Shown: positions 17,701-24,583 of the stretch, one piece after another
Layout: each line of letters opens with the position of its first letter
How positions within the stretch are numbered: the first letter of the stretch is position 1
Assembly: GCA_964486645.1 (NCBI GenBank)
Contig: CAZAOG010000014.1
Span: forward strand, 1-30,964
Length of the DNA: 30,964 nt
Origin: GCA-002790365 sp964486645
GTDB lineage: Bacteria; Bacteroidota; Ignavibacteria; Ignavibacteriales; Ignavibacteriaceae
Reading direction: 5' to 3'
Notes under the pieces: generated by a model
What the model saw: the letters and a program-made list of their open reading frames with translations, nothing else
Database searches by the model: none
Told to the model about the DNA's origin: nothing
Program-made: the position numbers and the translations under genes

Positions 17701-17880
17701 GACGGCTCGTTTTACAGACTTCCTTCTTGGGGTACTTATACGCTTGACGGAAAAGATTTGGAGTTTACGGGCGTTGCACCGGATATTTATGTTGAAACAA
17801 ATTTTAAAGACAGACTCGAAGGAAGAGACCCGCAGCTTAAAAAAGCAGTCGAAGAAATTGAAAGTGAGTTGAAGAAATAA
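14785..17880 (+). CDS. Secreted tricorn-like S41 peptidase
   Basis: Exported 1031-residue serine protease of the S41 (tricorn) family, probably degrading peptides in the periplasm or at the surface. A signal peptide covers about residues 1-18. Residues ~20-560 carry WD40/TolB-like propeller blades with repeated 'SPDGK/SPDxK' strands ('YSPDGKWIAFTG', 'FSPDDKYILYT', 'WSPDGKYIYFETD'). A PDZ domain lies around 'NVHPGDELVAINGNKI'. The C-terminal S41 core has S719-H720, nucleophile S937 in 'LSDGEMTS' and E993 in 'LEFTGVAPDI'. These match tricorn S745, H746, S965 and E1023 with almost the same spacing. GGAG sits ten bases before the ATG. No T9SS domain is present, so it probably stays periplasmic. 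Confidence 0.92.
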   Translation: MKKLSLLFLFLTAFLPAQTGVYFTSYPSLSPDGTNIIFTFDGDLWTVPSNGGQAARLTAMQGDETNALYSPDGKWIAFTGREDGNSNVYVMPVDGGEIKQLTYYDSRDAVSSWSWDSKFIYFTSNRYNRMSTYKVSVNGGTPERLFENYFNWPHNLVVNPKTKEYIFNESWESSIFTNRKRYKGAFNPDLKSYNPATKEFKKLTTWIGKDFWPTIDKNGKIYFVSDQANNEYNLYTFANGKKKQLTSFNHSIKNPRVSASGNYVVFEKGYQVFIYNAATGKTKKVDISLPINKTLDRKKAFNVKGKITSFSVSPDNKKIAFVSRGELFISDTKGKFIKQLNTLPTGRVMETAWLDSINVIFNQTVDGWLNWFTIKADGKGKEKQITFDERNNRDLTFNSKRTKAVYLSGRDEMRTLDLKTFKSNVIVKDEFWAMDNSTPYFSPDDKYILYTVYRNFEMEIFVYDLNSKKKINITNTGVSEGDPYWSPDGKYIYFETDRFHPAYPYGFRDSKIYRISLQKFDDAFKSNKFENLFIKKKKDKSNKNSVVIDFKNIAERWEQITSAKGNQFLIGVVKDKEVTDVLYSSNQDGKGYTLYKTTIKPFEKNKTNKISSGKNFQFFKVKKNYYMLSGGTINTLDIKQNKLKKIKMDYTFYRDLRNEFNQMFYETWANLDENYYDSNFHGIDWKKMMKKYAEFLPFINSRTDLRTLLSDLQGELNSSHQGFYSNGKEEKTFYRNRTSVTGFIFENDNPYKIKRIVANSPADKINVNVHPGDELVAINGNKIDKNNNREFYFSNPSIEDEMTLTFSRNGQTFNIKIHPENSRSLTTQLYDEWIADNKEYVDKTSGNKIGYIYMKNMTNSSLKKFIIDMTSTAFNKDGIILDLRYNTGGNVHDEVLDFLSRKPYLQWKYREGKITIQPNFPLSANPIVLLMNEQTLSDGEMTSAGFKALKLGKIIGTETYRWIIFTSGKSLVDGSFYRLPSWGTYTLDGKDLEFTGVAPDIYVETNFKDRLEGRDPQLKKAVEEIESELKK

Positions 17881-17955
17881 ACCTGTTTACAGCGGAACAA
17901 ATTGATAACTTGTTTCTGTTTTAAAAAGTGTTTCATTTTTCTGCGTTGAGTTTTA

Positions 17956-18041
17956 ACCGCAGAGGACACAAAGTAGCCGCAGAGAAAACGGAGTGTAATT
18001 TTTCTTGGAATTCTCCGCGAAAGCTCTGCGTTCTCTGTGGT
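17956..18041. repeat. Imperfect inverted repeat of the 'ACCRCAGAGRACRCA' type
   Basis: The left arm (17956-17993) and the reverse complement of the right arm (18013-18041) share ACC-CAGAG-AC-CA, GCAGAG and CGGAG blocks, with one ~9-base gap. The 'CTCCGCG...GCGTTCT' stretch in the right arm resembles the right end of the GxxExxY element at 5400-5416. No gene lies inside. It may be an empty or non-coding relative of that element, inserted between the S41 peptidase and tag. Confidence 0.55.
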
Positions 18042-18078
18042 AAATATTTTCTGATATTCTTAAAAAATAGGATTGAAA

Positions 18079-18642
18079 ATGAATAAAATTAGATGTGAGT
18101 GGGCGGGGACGGACCCTTTGTATATGGAATATCACGATAAAGAATGGGGAGTACCTGTGCACGATGACAGAAAATTGTTTGAAATGCTCATCCTCGAAGG
18201 AGCACAAGCCGGTTTAAGTTGGATAACAATTTTAAAAAAGCGGGAAAATTACAAAAAGGTGTTCGATAATTTTGAACCGGGTAAAGTTGCCGAATATAAA
18301 TCTTCTAAAATTAAAAAATTACTCGCAGATTCCGGAATTGTAAGAAACAGACTCAAGGTTAATTCCGCAGTTACTAATGCCAAAGCTTTTATGCAAATTC
18401 AAAAAGAATTCGGATCGTTTGATAAATATATTTGGGGTTTTGTAAACGGTAAGACAGTCAAAAATAAATGGAAGCGACTTAAAGACATACCTTCTTCATC
18501 ACCGTTGTCCGATGACATAAGCAAAGATCTCAAAAAACGGGGTTTTAAGTTTGTCGGTTCAACAATTTGTTATGCGTTTATGCAGGCTGTGGGAATTGTA
18601 AACGATCACGTAACAAACTGTTTTAGATATAATTTAAAATAG
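18079..18642 (+). CDS. tag: DNA-3-methyladenine glycosylase I
   Basis: Base-excision repair enzyme that removes 3-methyladenine from alkylated DNA. The ATG at 18079 is chosen over a TTG two codons upstream because AGGA lies eight bases ahead. It gives 187 residues, the length of E. coli Tag. The zinc-binding set is complete: C6 ('IRCEWAG'), H19 ('EYHDKEWG'), H177 and C181 ('DHVTNC'). The pocket motif 'LEGAQAGLSW' (about 39-48) and 'GSTICYAFMQAVG' are typical. It follows the palindromic repeat at 17956-18041 and is probably transcribed on its own or with the next genes. Confidence 0.96.
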   Translation: MNKIRCEWAGTDPLYMEYHDKEWGVPVHDDRKLFEMLILEGAQAGLSWITILKKRENYKKVFDNFEPGKVAEYKSSKIKKLLADSGIVRNRLKVNSAVTNAKAFMQIQKEFGSFDKYIWGFVNGKTVKNKWKRLKDIPSSSPLSDDISKDLKKRGFKFVGSTICYAFMQAVGIVNDHVTNCFRYNLK

Positions 18643-18693
18643 TTATTCATTTTTTATATATTTAGCCTAACGTAAAAATTTAAGTAGGTAAAT

Positions 18694-18909
18694 ATGATTA
18701 GTAAAGACTTGTTGGAAATTTTATGTTGTCCCGAAACCAAAGCTGATTTGGTACTCGACGGTGACACTCTTGTTTCCGTTGATAAAAACACACGCAGACG
18801 TTACAGAATTAAAGAAGATATTCCCGTTATGTTAATAGAAGAATCCGAGCAGTTAAGCGTGGAGGAATGGGAAAACATAATGAAAAAACACGGCAGACAA
18901 ACAAAATAA
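18694..18909 (+). CDS. Trm112-family small protein (YcaR/UPF0434-like)
   Basis: 71-residue protein with the Trm112 opening 'LLEILCCPETKADLVL' and the second part 'RRRYRIKEDIPVMLIEES'. In eukaryotes and archaea Trm112 activates partner methyltransferases. Bacterial versions are small and their partners are mostly unknown. Only one Cys pair (C11-C12) is seen, so the zinc knuckle is incomplete. TAGG precedes the ATG. It is followed after 4 bp by a methyltransferase-like membrane protein, which may be a functional hint or coincidence. Confidence 0.85.
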   Translation: MISKDLLEILCCPETKADLVLDGDTLVSVDKNTRRRYRIKEDIPVMLIEESEQLSVEEWENIMKKHGRQTK

Positions 18910-18913
18910 GATT

Positions 18914-19495
18914 ATGGACCCAATCAACATAATTATCGGACTGAATATTCTTGCAACGCTCGGAGCAAATGCTTCGGGAGCCAAAAAAGGGTTAAAATCT
19001 AAAATAACCGTCGCAAAAGAAAAACCCGATACATATTTGCAAAAAGTACCTATCTTACTTTCAACCCTTACTTTAATATTTTTAATTTTGGCAATATTTC
19101 AGATAGGAACATTAAAGTATGTTTCTGAATTTGACGTTTTAAGAATTGCCGCTTTAATTACTTATCTCTTTTTTTCGTGGATACAAATTTGGGCGTATAA
19201 AACTTTAGGCGAGCATTATTCACAAGAGATCTTAATTTTCAGGACACATAAAATTGTTAAAAAAGGTTTATACAGAGCAATACGACATCCGCAGTATTTA
19301 TCTCAAATTATTATAGATTTGGCGGGCACGTTTGCAACACTAAGTTATATTTTATTACCTTTGGCACTTATTCAAATTCCTCTTTTAATTTTAAGAGCAA
19401 GGTTCGAAGAAAAGTTAATGGAAAAACACTTCAAACAAGATTATATAGATTATAAGAACAAAACCGGATTTATTTTTCCGTTTCCCAAATTTTGA
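18914..19495 (+). CDS. Isoprenylcysteine carboxyl methyltransferase-like membrane protein
   Basis: 193-residue integral membrane protein of the ICMT/PEMT-like methyltransferase superfamily. Hydrophobic segments occur near residues 1-18, 46-65, 75-95 and 135-158. The C-terminal signature 'LYRAIRHPQYLSQIII' followed by 'FEEKLMEKHF...YIDYKNKTG' is the SAM-binding part of the family (R-H-P motif and E-E-x-L). Bacterial members methylate varied or unknown small thiols or lipids. The start is weakly supported, with no Shine-Dalgarno and only 4 bp after the Trm112 stop, so it is probably translationally coupled. Its stop overlaps the amidase start (TGATG). Confidence 0.85.
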   Translation: MDPINIIIGLNILATLGANASGAKKGLKSKITVAKEKPDTYLQKVPILLSTLTLIFLILAIFQIGTLKYVSEFDVLRIAALITYLFFSWIQIWAYKTLGEHYSQEILIFRTHKIVKKGLYRAIRHPQYLSQIIIDLAGTFATLSYILLPLALIQIPLLILRARFEEKLMEKHFKQDYIDYKNKTGFIFPFPKF

Positions 19496-21066
19496 TGAGA
19501 GATTCTTTTATTAAAATATCAACGTTTGTTTTATTTGTTCTATTTTTTCTATCATCGAACAATCTTTTTGCCCAGTTCGATGAACTGAGGATTTATTCAG
19601 GTAAGGATGTTTACTCTATCCCTGCATTTGCTAAAGGCGATAATGTTTTTTTCTCGGTCGAAGATTTTGCAAAAGCACTTTCGATTAACACTTACTTTAA
19701 TTCCAAAACTAAAAAAATAGAACTAAAATTTGCCGATTATAAATTAAAAGTAACCGCAGGCAACCCCTTCTTTATTTTTACATCCAAAACAACAAAGAGA
19801 AGAGAGATACACCAACTGCCGAACTCTTCCTTTATTAGCAGAGGTAAAATATTTGTTTCATTAAAATATATCCTCCCTTTGCTGAAAAGATCGCTTTCGA
19901 AAAATTTATTTTTAGCAGGCAAGTACAAACTTGTATTAGGCAAAAAGAAAAATATACCCGCAACTAAAATTGTTACAAAAAAACCTTTGATTAAAAAGTA
20001 TAAATATGGAATAACGGGCATTAGTGTTAGCGATAAATCAAACGGCGCGCTTATTAGGGTTAAATCAAAACAAAAAATAGCGACTTATAACAGCACTTTT
20101 GATAACGATGAATTGAAAATTATATTCAGAAATGTAAATGCCAATACCGGAAATATTAATTACAAAAACTCAAGTGAGTTGATTGAGGATATAGATGTAG
20201 AAAACATTAACGAAGACACCGAATTTATAATTAAAGTAGGAGATGATTACATATCCAGCGATGTAATTAATGCAGATAAAGGAAACGATATTTTAATTCT
20301 GCTTCACAAAAAAATCCCTTCTGCTCCGAGTATCGTTAATAAAAACAAACAGAAGTGGAACTTTAACGTAATTGTAATTGATGCCGGTCATGGCGGTATT
20401 GACGGAGGAACGCGCGGCGTTTACGGTATAAGGGAAAAGGATATCAATCTTGCCATTGCATTAAAATTAGGGAAACTTCTCGAAAGGAATATGAGAGATG
20501 TAAAAGTAGTCTATACAAGAAAAACCGACAAAGCCGTAGATTTGTATGAAAGAGGAAAATTTGCAAACGAAAAAGGGGGAAATCTATTTATTTCAATTCA
20601 TGGTAACGCAACGCCCAGAAAACCGAGTAATGCAAGCGGATTTGAGATTTACCTCCTTCGTCCGGGTAAGACAAAACAAGCTATTAAAATTGCGGAAAGA
20701 GAAAACAGCGTAATTAAATATGAAAAAAATCCCGCCAGATATAAAAAATTGACCGCTGAGAACTTCATTCTTGTAAGTATGGCGCAGTCTTCCTATATGA
20801 AATATTCCGAGAAGTTTTCTGATATTCTCAACCGTGAAATGAGCAGGACCATAAAATTAAAATCAAGAGGATTGAAACAGGCAGGTTTTTATGTATTGGT
20901 TGGTGCTTCTATGCCGAGTGTATTGATTGAGACCGGTTACTTATCCAACAAAAATGATGCACGGTATTTAAATAGCAAAAGAGGGCAGGAACAGATAGCC
21001 AGAGCAATTTATAACGGAATTAAATTATTTAAAAAACAATACGAAAAAAGCCTCACCTCGGAATAA
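19495..21066 (+). CDS. N-acetylmuramoyl-L-alanine amidase (Amidase_3)
   Basis: Zinc-dependent cell-wall hydrolase that cleaves the bond between N-acetylmuramic acid and the stem peptide; exported. The start is the ATG at 19495, overlapping the previous stop by one base, giving 523 residues. A signal peptide (about 1-26, 'FVLFVLFFLSSNNLFAQ') is followed by a long N-terminal region with copper-amine-oxidase-N-like and AMIN-like beta folds that probably bind peptidoglycan. The C-terminal Amidase_3 domain (from about 285) has 'VIDAGHGGIDGGT' (His ligand), 'REKDINLAIAL' (Glu ligand), 'LFISIHGNA' (His ligand) and catalytic Glu in 'SVLIETGYLSN'. Confidence 0.93.
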   Translation: MRDSFIKISTFVLFVLFFLSSNNLFAQFDELRIYSGKDVYSIPAFAKGDNVFFSVEDFAKALSINTYFNSKTKKIELKFADYKLKVTAGNPFFIFTSKTTKRREIHQLPNSSFISRGKIFVSLKYILPLLKRSLSKNLFLAGKYKLVLGKKKNIPATKIVTKKPLIKKYKYGITGISVSDKSNGALIRVKSKQKIATYNSTFDNDELKIIFRNVNANTGNINYKNSSELIEDIDVENINEDTEFIIKVGDDYISSDVINADKGNDILILLHKKIPSAPSIVNKNKQKWNFNVIVIDAGHGGIDGGTRGVYGIREKDINLAIALKLGKLLERNMRDVKVVYTRKTDKAVDLYERGKFANEKGGNLFISIHGNATPRKPSNASGFEIYLLRPGKTKQAIKIAERENSVIKYEKNPARYKKLTAENFILVSMAQSSYMKYSEKFSDILNREMSRTIKLKSRGLKQAGFYVLVGASMPSVLIETGYLSNKNDARYLNSKRGQEQIARAIYNGIKLFKKQYEKSLTSE

Positions 21067-21331
21067 TTATTTTATTACTTTTTTATTGGGCTCCGGCTTG
21101 GTGAAAAATTACATTACCGGCTAAAATCCGGTGAGTTGTTTTTGTGAACTTCGCTTAAAAAAGAATTGGTAAATGAGAGACGAACCCTGCATACCGCCGG
21201 GCAAGCTCGTCACTTTACAAAGTTCCGCAGATAATTCAACTCTTAAAAGTTGTTTCTAATTTTCCGGTTCGCCGCTTAAAATCAATTTCGTGTAACCCAT
21301 AACACAAAAAAACCGCTTAGATAAAATTAAT

Positions 21332-21360
21332 TTGACAAGGAAACCATATTTTATTAATTT
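21332..21360 (+). promoter_or_regulatory. Candidate promoter of the efflux operon
   Basis: TTGACA (21332-21337) followed after 17 bases by TAATTT (21355-21360) resembles a sigma-70 type promoter. A GGAAACC half-site (21339-21345) lies between the two boxes, and operator site 1 begins immediately after the -10 box. This placement suits repression by the adjacent TetR protein. Promoter rules in this lineage may differ, so the call is tentative. Confidence 0.4.
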
Positions 21361-21388
21361 GGAAACCAGAAAAACAAAATTAGTTTCC
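21361..21388. promoter_or_regulatory. Operator-like inverted repeat, site 1
   Basis: 28-bp site with GGAAAC at the left and GTTTCC at the right around an A-rich centre (AAAAACAAAAT). The same layout recurs at 21445-21472. Likely binding site for the TetR regulator encoded just downstream. Confidence 0.6.
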
Positions 21389-21444
21389 TAAATATAAAAT
21401 GAATTAAAATAGCCGATAAACAGTCAATTTTTTTTATAATAAAT

Positions 21445-21472
21445 GGAAACTTAAAAAACAAAATAAGTTTCT
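21445..21472. promoter_or_regulatory. Operator-like inverted repeat, site 2
   Basis: 28-bp site with perfect 8-bp arms GAAACTTA and TAAGTTTC around an A-rich centre. It shares outer arms and centre with site 1 and starts exactly 84 bp after it, about eight helical turns. It ends 19 bp before the TetR start codon. Confidence 0.6.
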
Positions 21473-21491
21473 TAAAAAATTGAGTCATATT

Positions 21492-22133
21492 ATGTCAGAA
21501 CAAAACGAAATAAAAGAAAGAATTCTTTTGAAAGCCAAAGAGGTATTTTTTCAATTCGGTTACACAAAAGCAAATGTCGGTGATATTGCATCGAGTTTAG
21601 GGATGAGTAGAAAAACTCTATATAAATATTTCCCGAGCAAGGAAGCGATATTAAGGGAACTGATTAAAAGTATAAAAGGGGATATCGATTCGGAGCTTTG
21701 CTGTATTTGGTCGGATGAAAAATTGGATTATGTGGTGAAGCTAAAAGAAATTATGAATTGCTGCGGGACTCATATTGCACAACTAAGGGGTCCTTTGTTG
21801 GAAGATTTAAGAAAGAACATACCCGAAGTGTGGGAAGATATCAATAAGATGAGAATAAAAACCGCTGAGCCGGAATTTACGGCTTTGATAAATGAAGGTG
21901 TTCGGAACAAGGTTTTAAGAGATGATATTCATCAAAAGTTAATTGTGATGATGTATATCAATGCCATACAGGGCATTATTAATCCGGAAGTGTTGACACA
22001 ATTGCCGCTTACCGCGGATCAAGTATTTGAAACAATAATTAAAATTCTGTTCGAAGGAATTTTAACAACGGAAGGCAGAACGAAATATTGTTCCTTAAAC
22101 GAAAAAGAAATAAATGAAAATGGAGAACAATAA
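21492..22133 (+). CDS. TetR/AcrR-family transcriptional regulator
   Basis: Probable ligand-responsive repressor of the following efflux genes. The ATG at 21492 gives 213 residues, the normal size; a TTG four codons upstream is less likely. The N-terminal helix-turn-helix spans about residues 8-55: 'ILLKAKEVFFQFGYTKANVGDIA' then 'LGMSRKTLYKYFPSKEAIL', the standard TetR DNA-recognition pattern. The C-terminal ligand and dimer domain is divergent, as usual. TolC starts two bases after its stop. Two matching palindromic sites lie directly upstream, so autoregulation of the whole operon is likely. Confidence 0.93.
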   Translation: MSEQNEIKERILLKAKEVFFQFGYTKANVGDIASSLGMSRKTLYKYFPSKEAILRELIKSIKGDIDSELCCIWSDEKLDYVVKLKEIMNCCGTHIAQLRGPLLEDLRKNIPEVWEDINKMRIKTAEPEFTALINEGVRNKVLRDDIHQKLIVMMYINAIQGIINPEVLTQLPLTADQVFETIIKILFEGILTTEGRTKYCSLNEKEINENGEQ

Positions 22134-22134
22134 A

Positions 22135-23451
22135 ATGCAATTTAAAAAAATAATAGTTGTTGTTTTTTTAACAATCATTAGTCTTGGAACATCTAACGCA
22201 CAGGAAAAAATATCTTTAAATTTAGCGCAGAGCATTGACCTTGGGTTAAAAAACAATCCGGCTTTACACGGTACAAAGATGAACGTTACTTTATCCGAGG
22301 CAAAATACAACGAGGCAAAAACCTATTTGCTTCCTTCGTTAAAATTCAACGCCGCATATACAAGGTTGAGCAAAATTGCTCCTTTTATTATAGAAACACC
22401 TTTCGGTAAATTCAATATATCACCAACATTTTTAAATGTATATAATTTTAAGGTTTCGCTTCAGCAGCCTGTATTTACCGGTTTCAGGCTTACAAGCACA
22501 AAAAACATTGCAGAATATAATTCGCTTGCTTCAAAGCAGGAATATACAAAGGCGGAAAAAGATTTAATTTATAATATTAAAAATGCCTATTGGAATTTAT
22601 ATAAGACACGCAAAATAAGAAAAGTTGTAGATGAAAACGTAAAACAAATTAATTCTCATTTAACGGACGTTAAGAACTTGTTCGAGCAGGGGCTTGCAAC
22701 CAAAAACGATGTTCTAAAAGTTCAGGTTCAGCTTGCCGAAGCAAAGTTAAGACAAATTGATGCACAAAACGCGGTGCAGATTACAAATGTTGCGTTAAAT
22801 AATCTGATTGGAATTTCATTAACTACCGATGTAGATATAACCGAGAAATTAAAAACCGATAATGTTGAAATCGAATCTCTCGAAACGCTCTTAGAATCCG
22901 CCTATAAAAACAGAGCTGACTTAAAGGCGCTGACTTACAGAACAAATGCCGGCGGTGAAGCGATAACTTTGGCAAAATCCGATTGGTTCCCGCAAATTTA
23001 TATTTCCGGCAACTATTATTACGCTAATCCTAATCCCAGAATTCTTCCTTCCGTGGATAAATTTAAAGGAACGTGGGACGTATCACTTTCGCTTTCGTTT
23101 AATTTATGGAATTGGGGAGCAACCGGAGATAGAACGACACAGGCAAAAGCACAATATCAACAGATAAAGGATTATTATACATCGCTTAAAAATGCCGTAA
23201 AACTTGAAGTGACGACCAGTTATCTCAATTTGAAAAAAACGGAACAAAAAATATTAGTAGCACAAAACAGCGTTAAAGAAGCTGAGGAAAATTTCAGAGT
23301 AACAAAGGATAAATTTAAAAACGGTCTGGTAGCCAATTCCGAGTTGTTGGACGCGGAGGTTGCTCTTTTACAGGCTAAAACAAATAACATAAATGCAATT
23401 GTTGACAATAAAATTGCAATTGCAAATTTAAATAAAGCTATTGGTAATTAA
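22135..23451 (+). CDS. TolC-family outer-membrane efflux protein
   Basis: Outer-membrane channel of a tripartite RND exporter. The start at 22135 is chosen because GGAG lies nine bases upstream and a signal peptide follows at once ('IIVVVFLTIISLGTSNAQ'); an upstream ATG at 22120 overlapping tetR would spoil the signal peptide. The 438 residues hold two OEP repeats rich in long amphipathic helices: 'SLNLAQSIDLGLKNNPAL', 'LFEQGLATKNDVLKVQVQLAEAK' and, in the second half, 'DKFKNGLVANSELLDAEVALLQA'. It is followed after 27 bp by the membrane-fusion gene. Confidence 0.93.
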   Translation: MQFKKIIVVVFLTIISLGTSNAQEKISLNLAQSIDLGLKNNPALHGTKMNVTLSEAKYNEAKTYLLPSLKFNAAYTRLSKIAPFIIETPFGKFNISPTFLNVYNFKVSLQQPVFTGFRLTSTKNIAEYNSLASKQEYTKAEKDLIYNIKNAYWNLYKTRKIRKVVDENVKQINSHLTDVKNLFEQGLATKNDVLKVQVQLAEAKLRQIDAQNAVQITNVALNNLIGISLTTDVDITEKLKTDNVEIESLETLLESAYKNRADLKALTYRTNAGGEAITLAKSDWFPQIYISGNYYYANPNPRILPSVDKFKGTWDVSLSLSFNLWNWGATGDRTTQAKAQYQQIKDYYTSLKNAVKLEVTTSYLNLKKTEQKILVAQNSVKEAEENFRVTKDKFKNGLVANSELLDAEVALLQAKTNNINAIVDNKIAIANLNKAIGN

Positions 23452-23478
23452 ATAAAAGAAAATCAGGAAGTTGAAAAA

Positions 23479-24546
23479 GTGAAAAAGACAAAAATTATAT
23501 CGGCGGTTGTGATAATATTTGCAGTTATTTTTGCAATTTTATTCTATAACAAATCAAAATTAAATGCACGCGCTGCGGTAGCAAAAATAGATGCTTATCC
23601 GGTTACAACTGCAAAAGTAAAAATGGAAAATGTTTCAAACCCTTACGTTTTAGTAGGTACCTTGCAGGGCGAAAACGACGTAAACATTATTTCCGAGACG
23701 CAGGGAAAAGTAATTAAAGTAGCCGCAGATGTCGGAGATTATCTTAATAAAGATGAAGTAGTTGTTTATGTTGATGATGAATTGGAAAAAGCTGCTTTGC
23801 AGGCGGCAGAAGCTGCTTACAATAGGGCAAAAAGCGACTTTAAAAGATTCAGCGCTTTACACAAAGGAAATACCGTAACCGACTCGCAATTGGAAGCGGC
23901 CAAGCAGGTATACAAAACCGCCGAAGCAAATTACATCGTTGCTAAAAGAAGATTGAAAAATACCCGTATAAAAACTCCGATTTCCGGCGTGGTTACGGCA
24001 AGGTATTTCGATTACGGAGAATATATTAAAAGCGGTAAACCTGTAGCTAACGTAGTAAATATTAAAAAATTAAAAATTACAATCAATGTTTCGGAATCCG
24101 TAGTGTTTGACTTGAAAGTCGGTGGTAAAGTAAATATAAAAGTCGGTATTTATCCCGATTATACCTTTAAGGGTGAAATAAAAACAATAAGCGATAAAGG
24201 CGACATCTCTCATAAATATCCTGTAGAAATAATATTACTGAATAAAAAAGACCGCCCGTTAAAAGCAGGAATGTTTGCCAGGGTTATATTCAATTCGTCT
24301 ATTAAAGAAAAACTTTTATTAATTCCAAGGGATGCATTAATAGGAAGCATTAAAGATCCGTCGGTTTTTGTAGTTAAAAATCGAATTGCAATATTAAGCC
24401 CTGTTTCAATCGGACGTGTATTTGATAATCAATTGGAAGTAATAAAAGGAGTGGAAGAGGGTGAAGAAATAATTGTGGACGGACAATTTAATATTAAAAA
24501 CAACTACCCTGTTAAAATAATAAAAACAAAAAACGAGCAATTATAA
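23479..24546 (+). CDS. RND efflux periplasmic adaptor (membrane-fusion protein)
   Basis: Periplasmic adaptor linking the inner-membrane pump to TolC. The start is GTG, supported by AGGAAG nine bases upstream. The 355 residues contain an N-terminal membrane anchor (about 7-24) and a biotinyl/lipoyl-like half ('ISETQGKVIKVAADVGDYLNKDEVVVYV'). A helical hairpin ('QAAEAAYNRAKSDFKRFSALH') and the second lipoyl half ('RIKTPISGVVTARYFDYGEYI') follow, then a beta-barrel and a membrane-proximal domain. The hairpin is short, as in many HAE1-type adaptors. No lipobox is seen, so it is probably anchored by the N-terminal helix. Confidence 0.92.
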   Translation: MKKTKIISAVVIIFAVIFAILFYNKSKLNARAAVAKIDAYPVTTAKVKMENVSNPYVLVGTLQGENDVNIISETQGKVIKVAADVGDYLNKDEVVVYVDDELEKAALQAAEAAYNRAKSDFKRFSALHKGNTVTDSQLEAAKQVYKTAEANYIVAKRRLKNTRIKTPISGVVTARYFDYGEYIKSGKPVANVVNIKKLKITINVSESVVFDLKVGGKVNIKVGIYPDYTFKGEIKTISDKGDISHKYPVEIILLNKKDRPLKAGMFARVIFNSSIKEKLLLIPRDALIGSIKDPSVFVVKNRIAILSPVSIGRVFDNQLEVIKGVEEGEEIIVDGQFNIKNNYPVKIIKTKNEQL

Positions 24547-24583
24547 AATCCGTAAAAAAGATTTTAATTAAGGAAATTATATT

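Larger units (their letters stand above)
21067..21491. other. Intergenic region between amidase and TetR genes
   Basis: About 425 bp without a gene. The left 230 bp contains short GC-rich palindromes (for example ACCGG...CCGGT around 21115-21132) but no clean terminator. The right 160 bp contains a promoter-like sequence and two operator-like 28-bp sites described separately. Confidence 0.6.

Noticed and set aside
22114..22134. Upstream TolC start codons overlapping tetR
   Set aside because: The ATG at 22135 has GGAG at proper spacing and gives a normal signal peptide; earlier starts add a polar extension.
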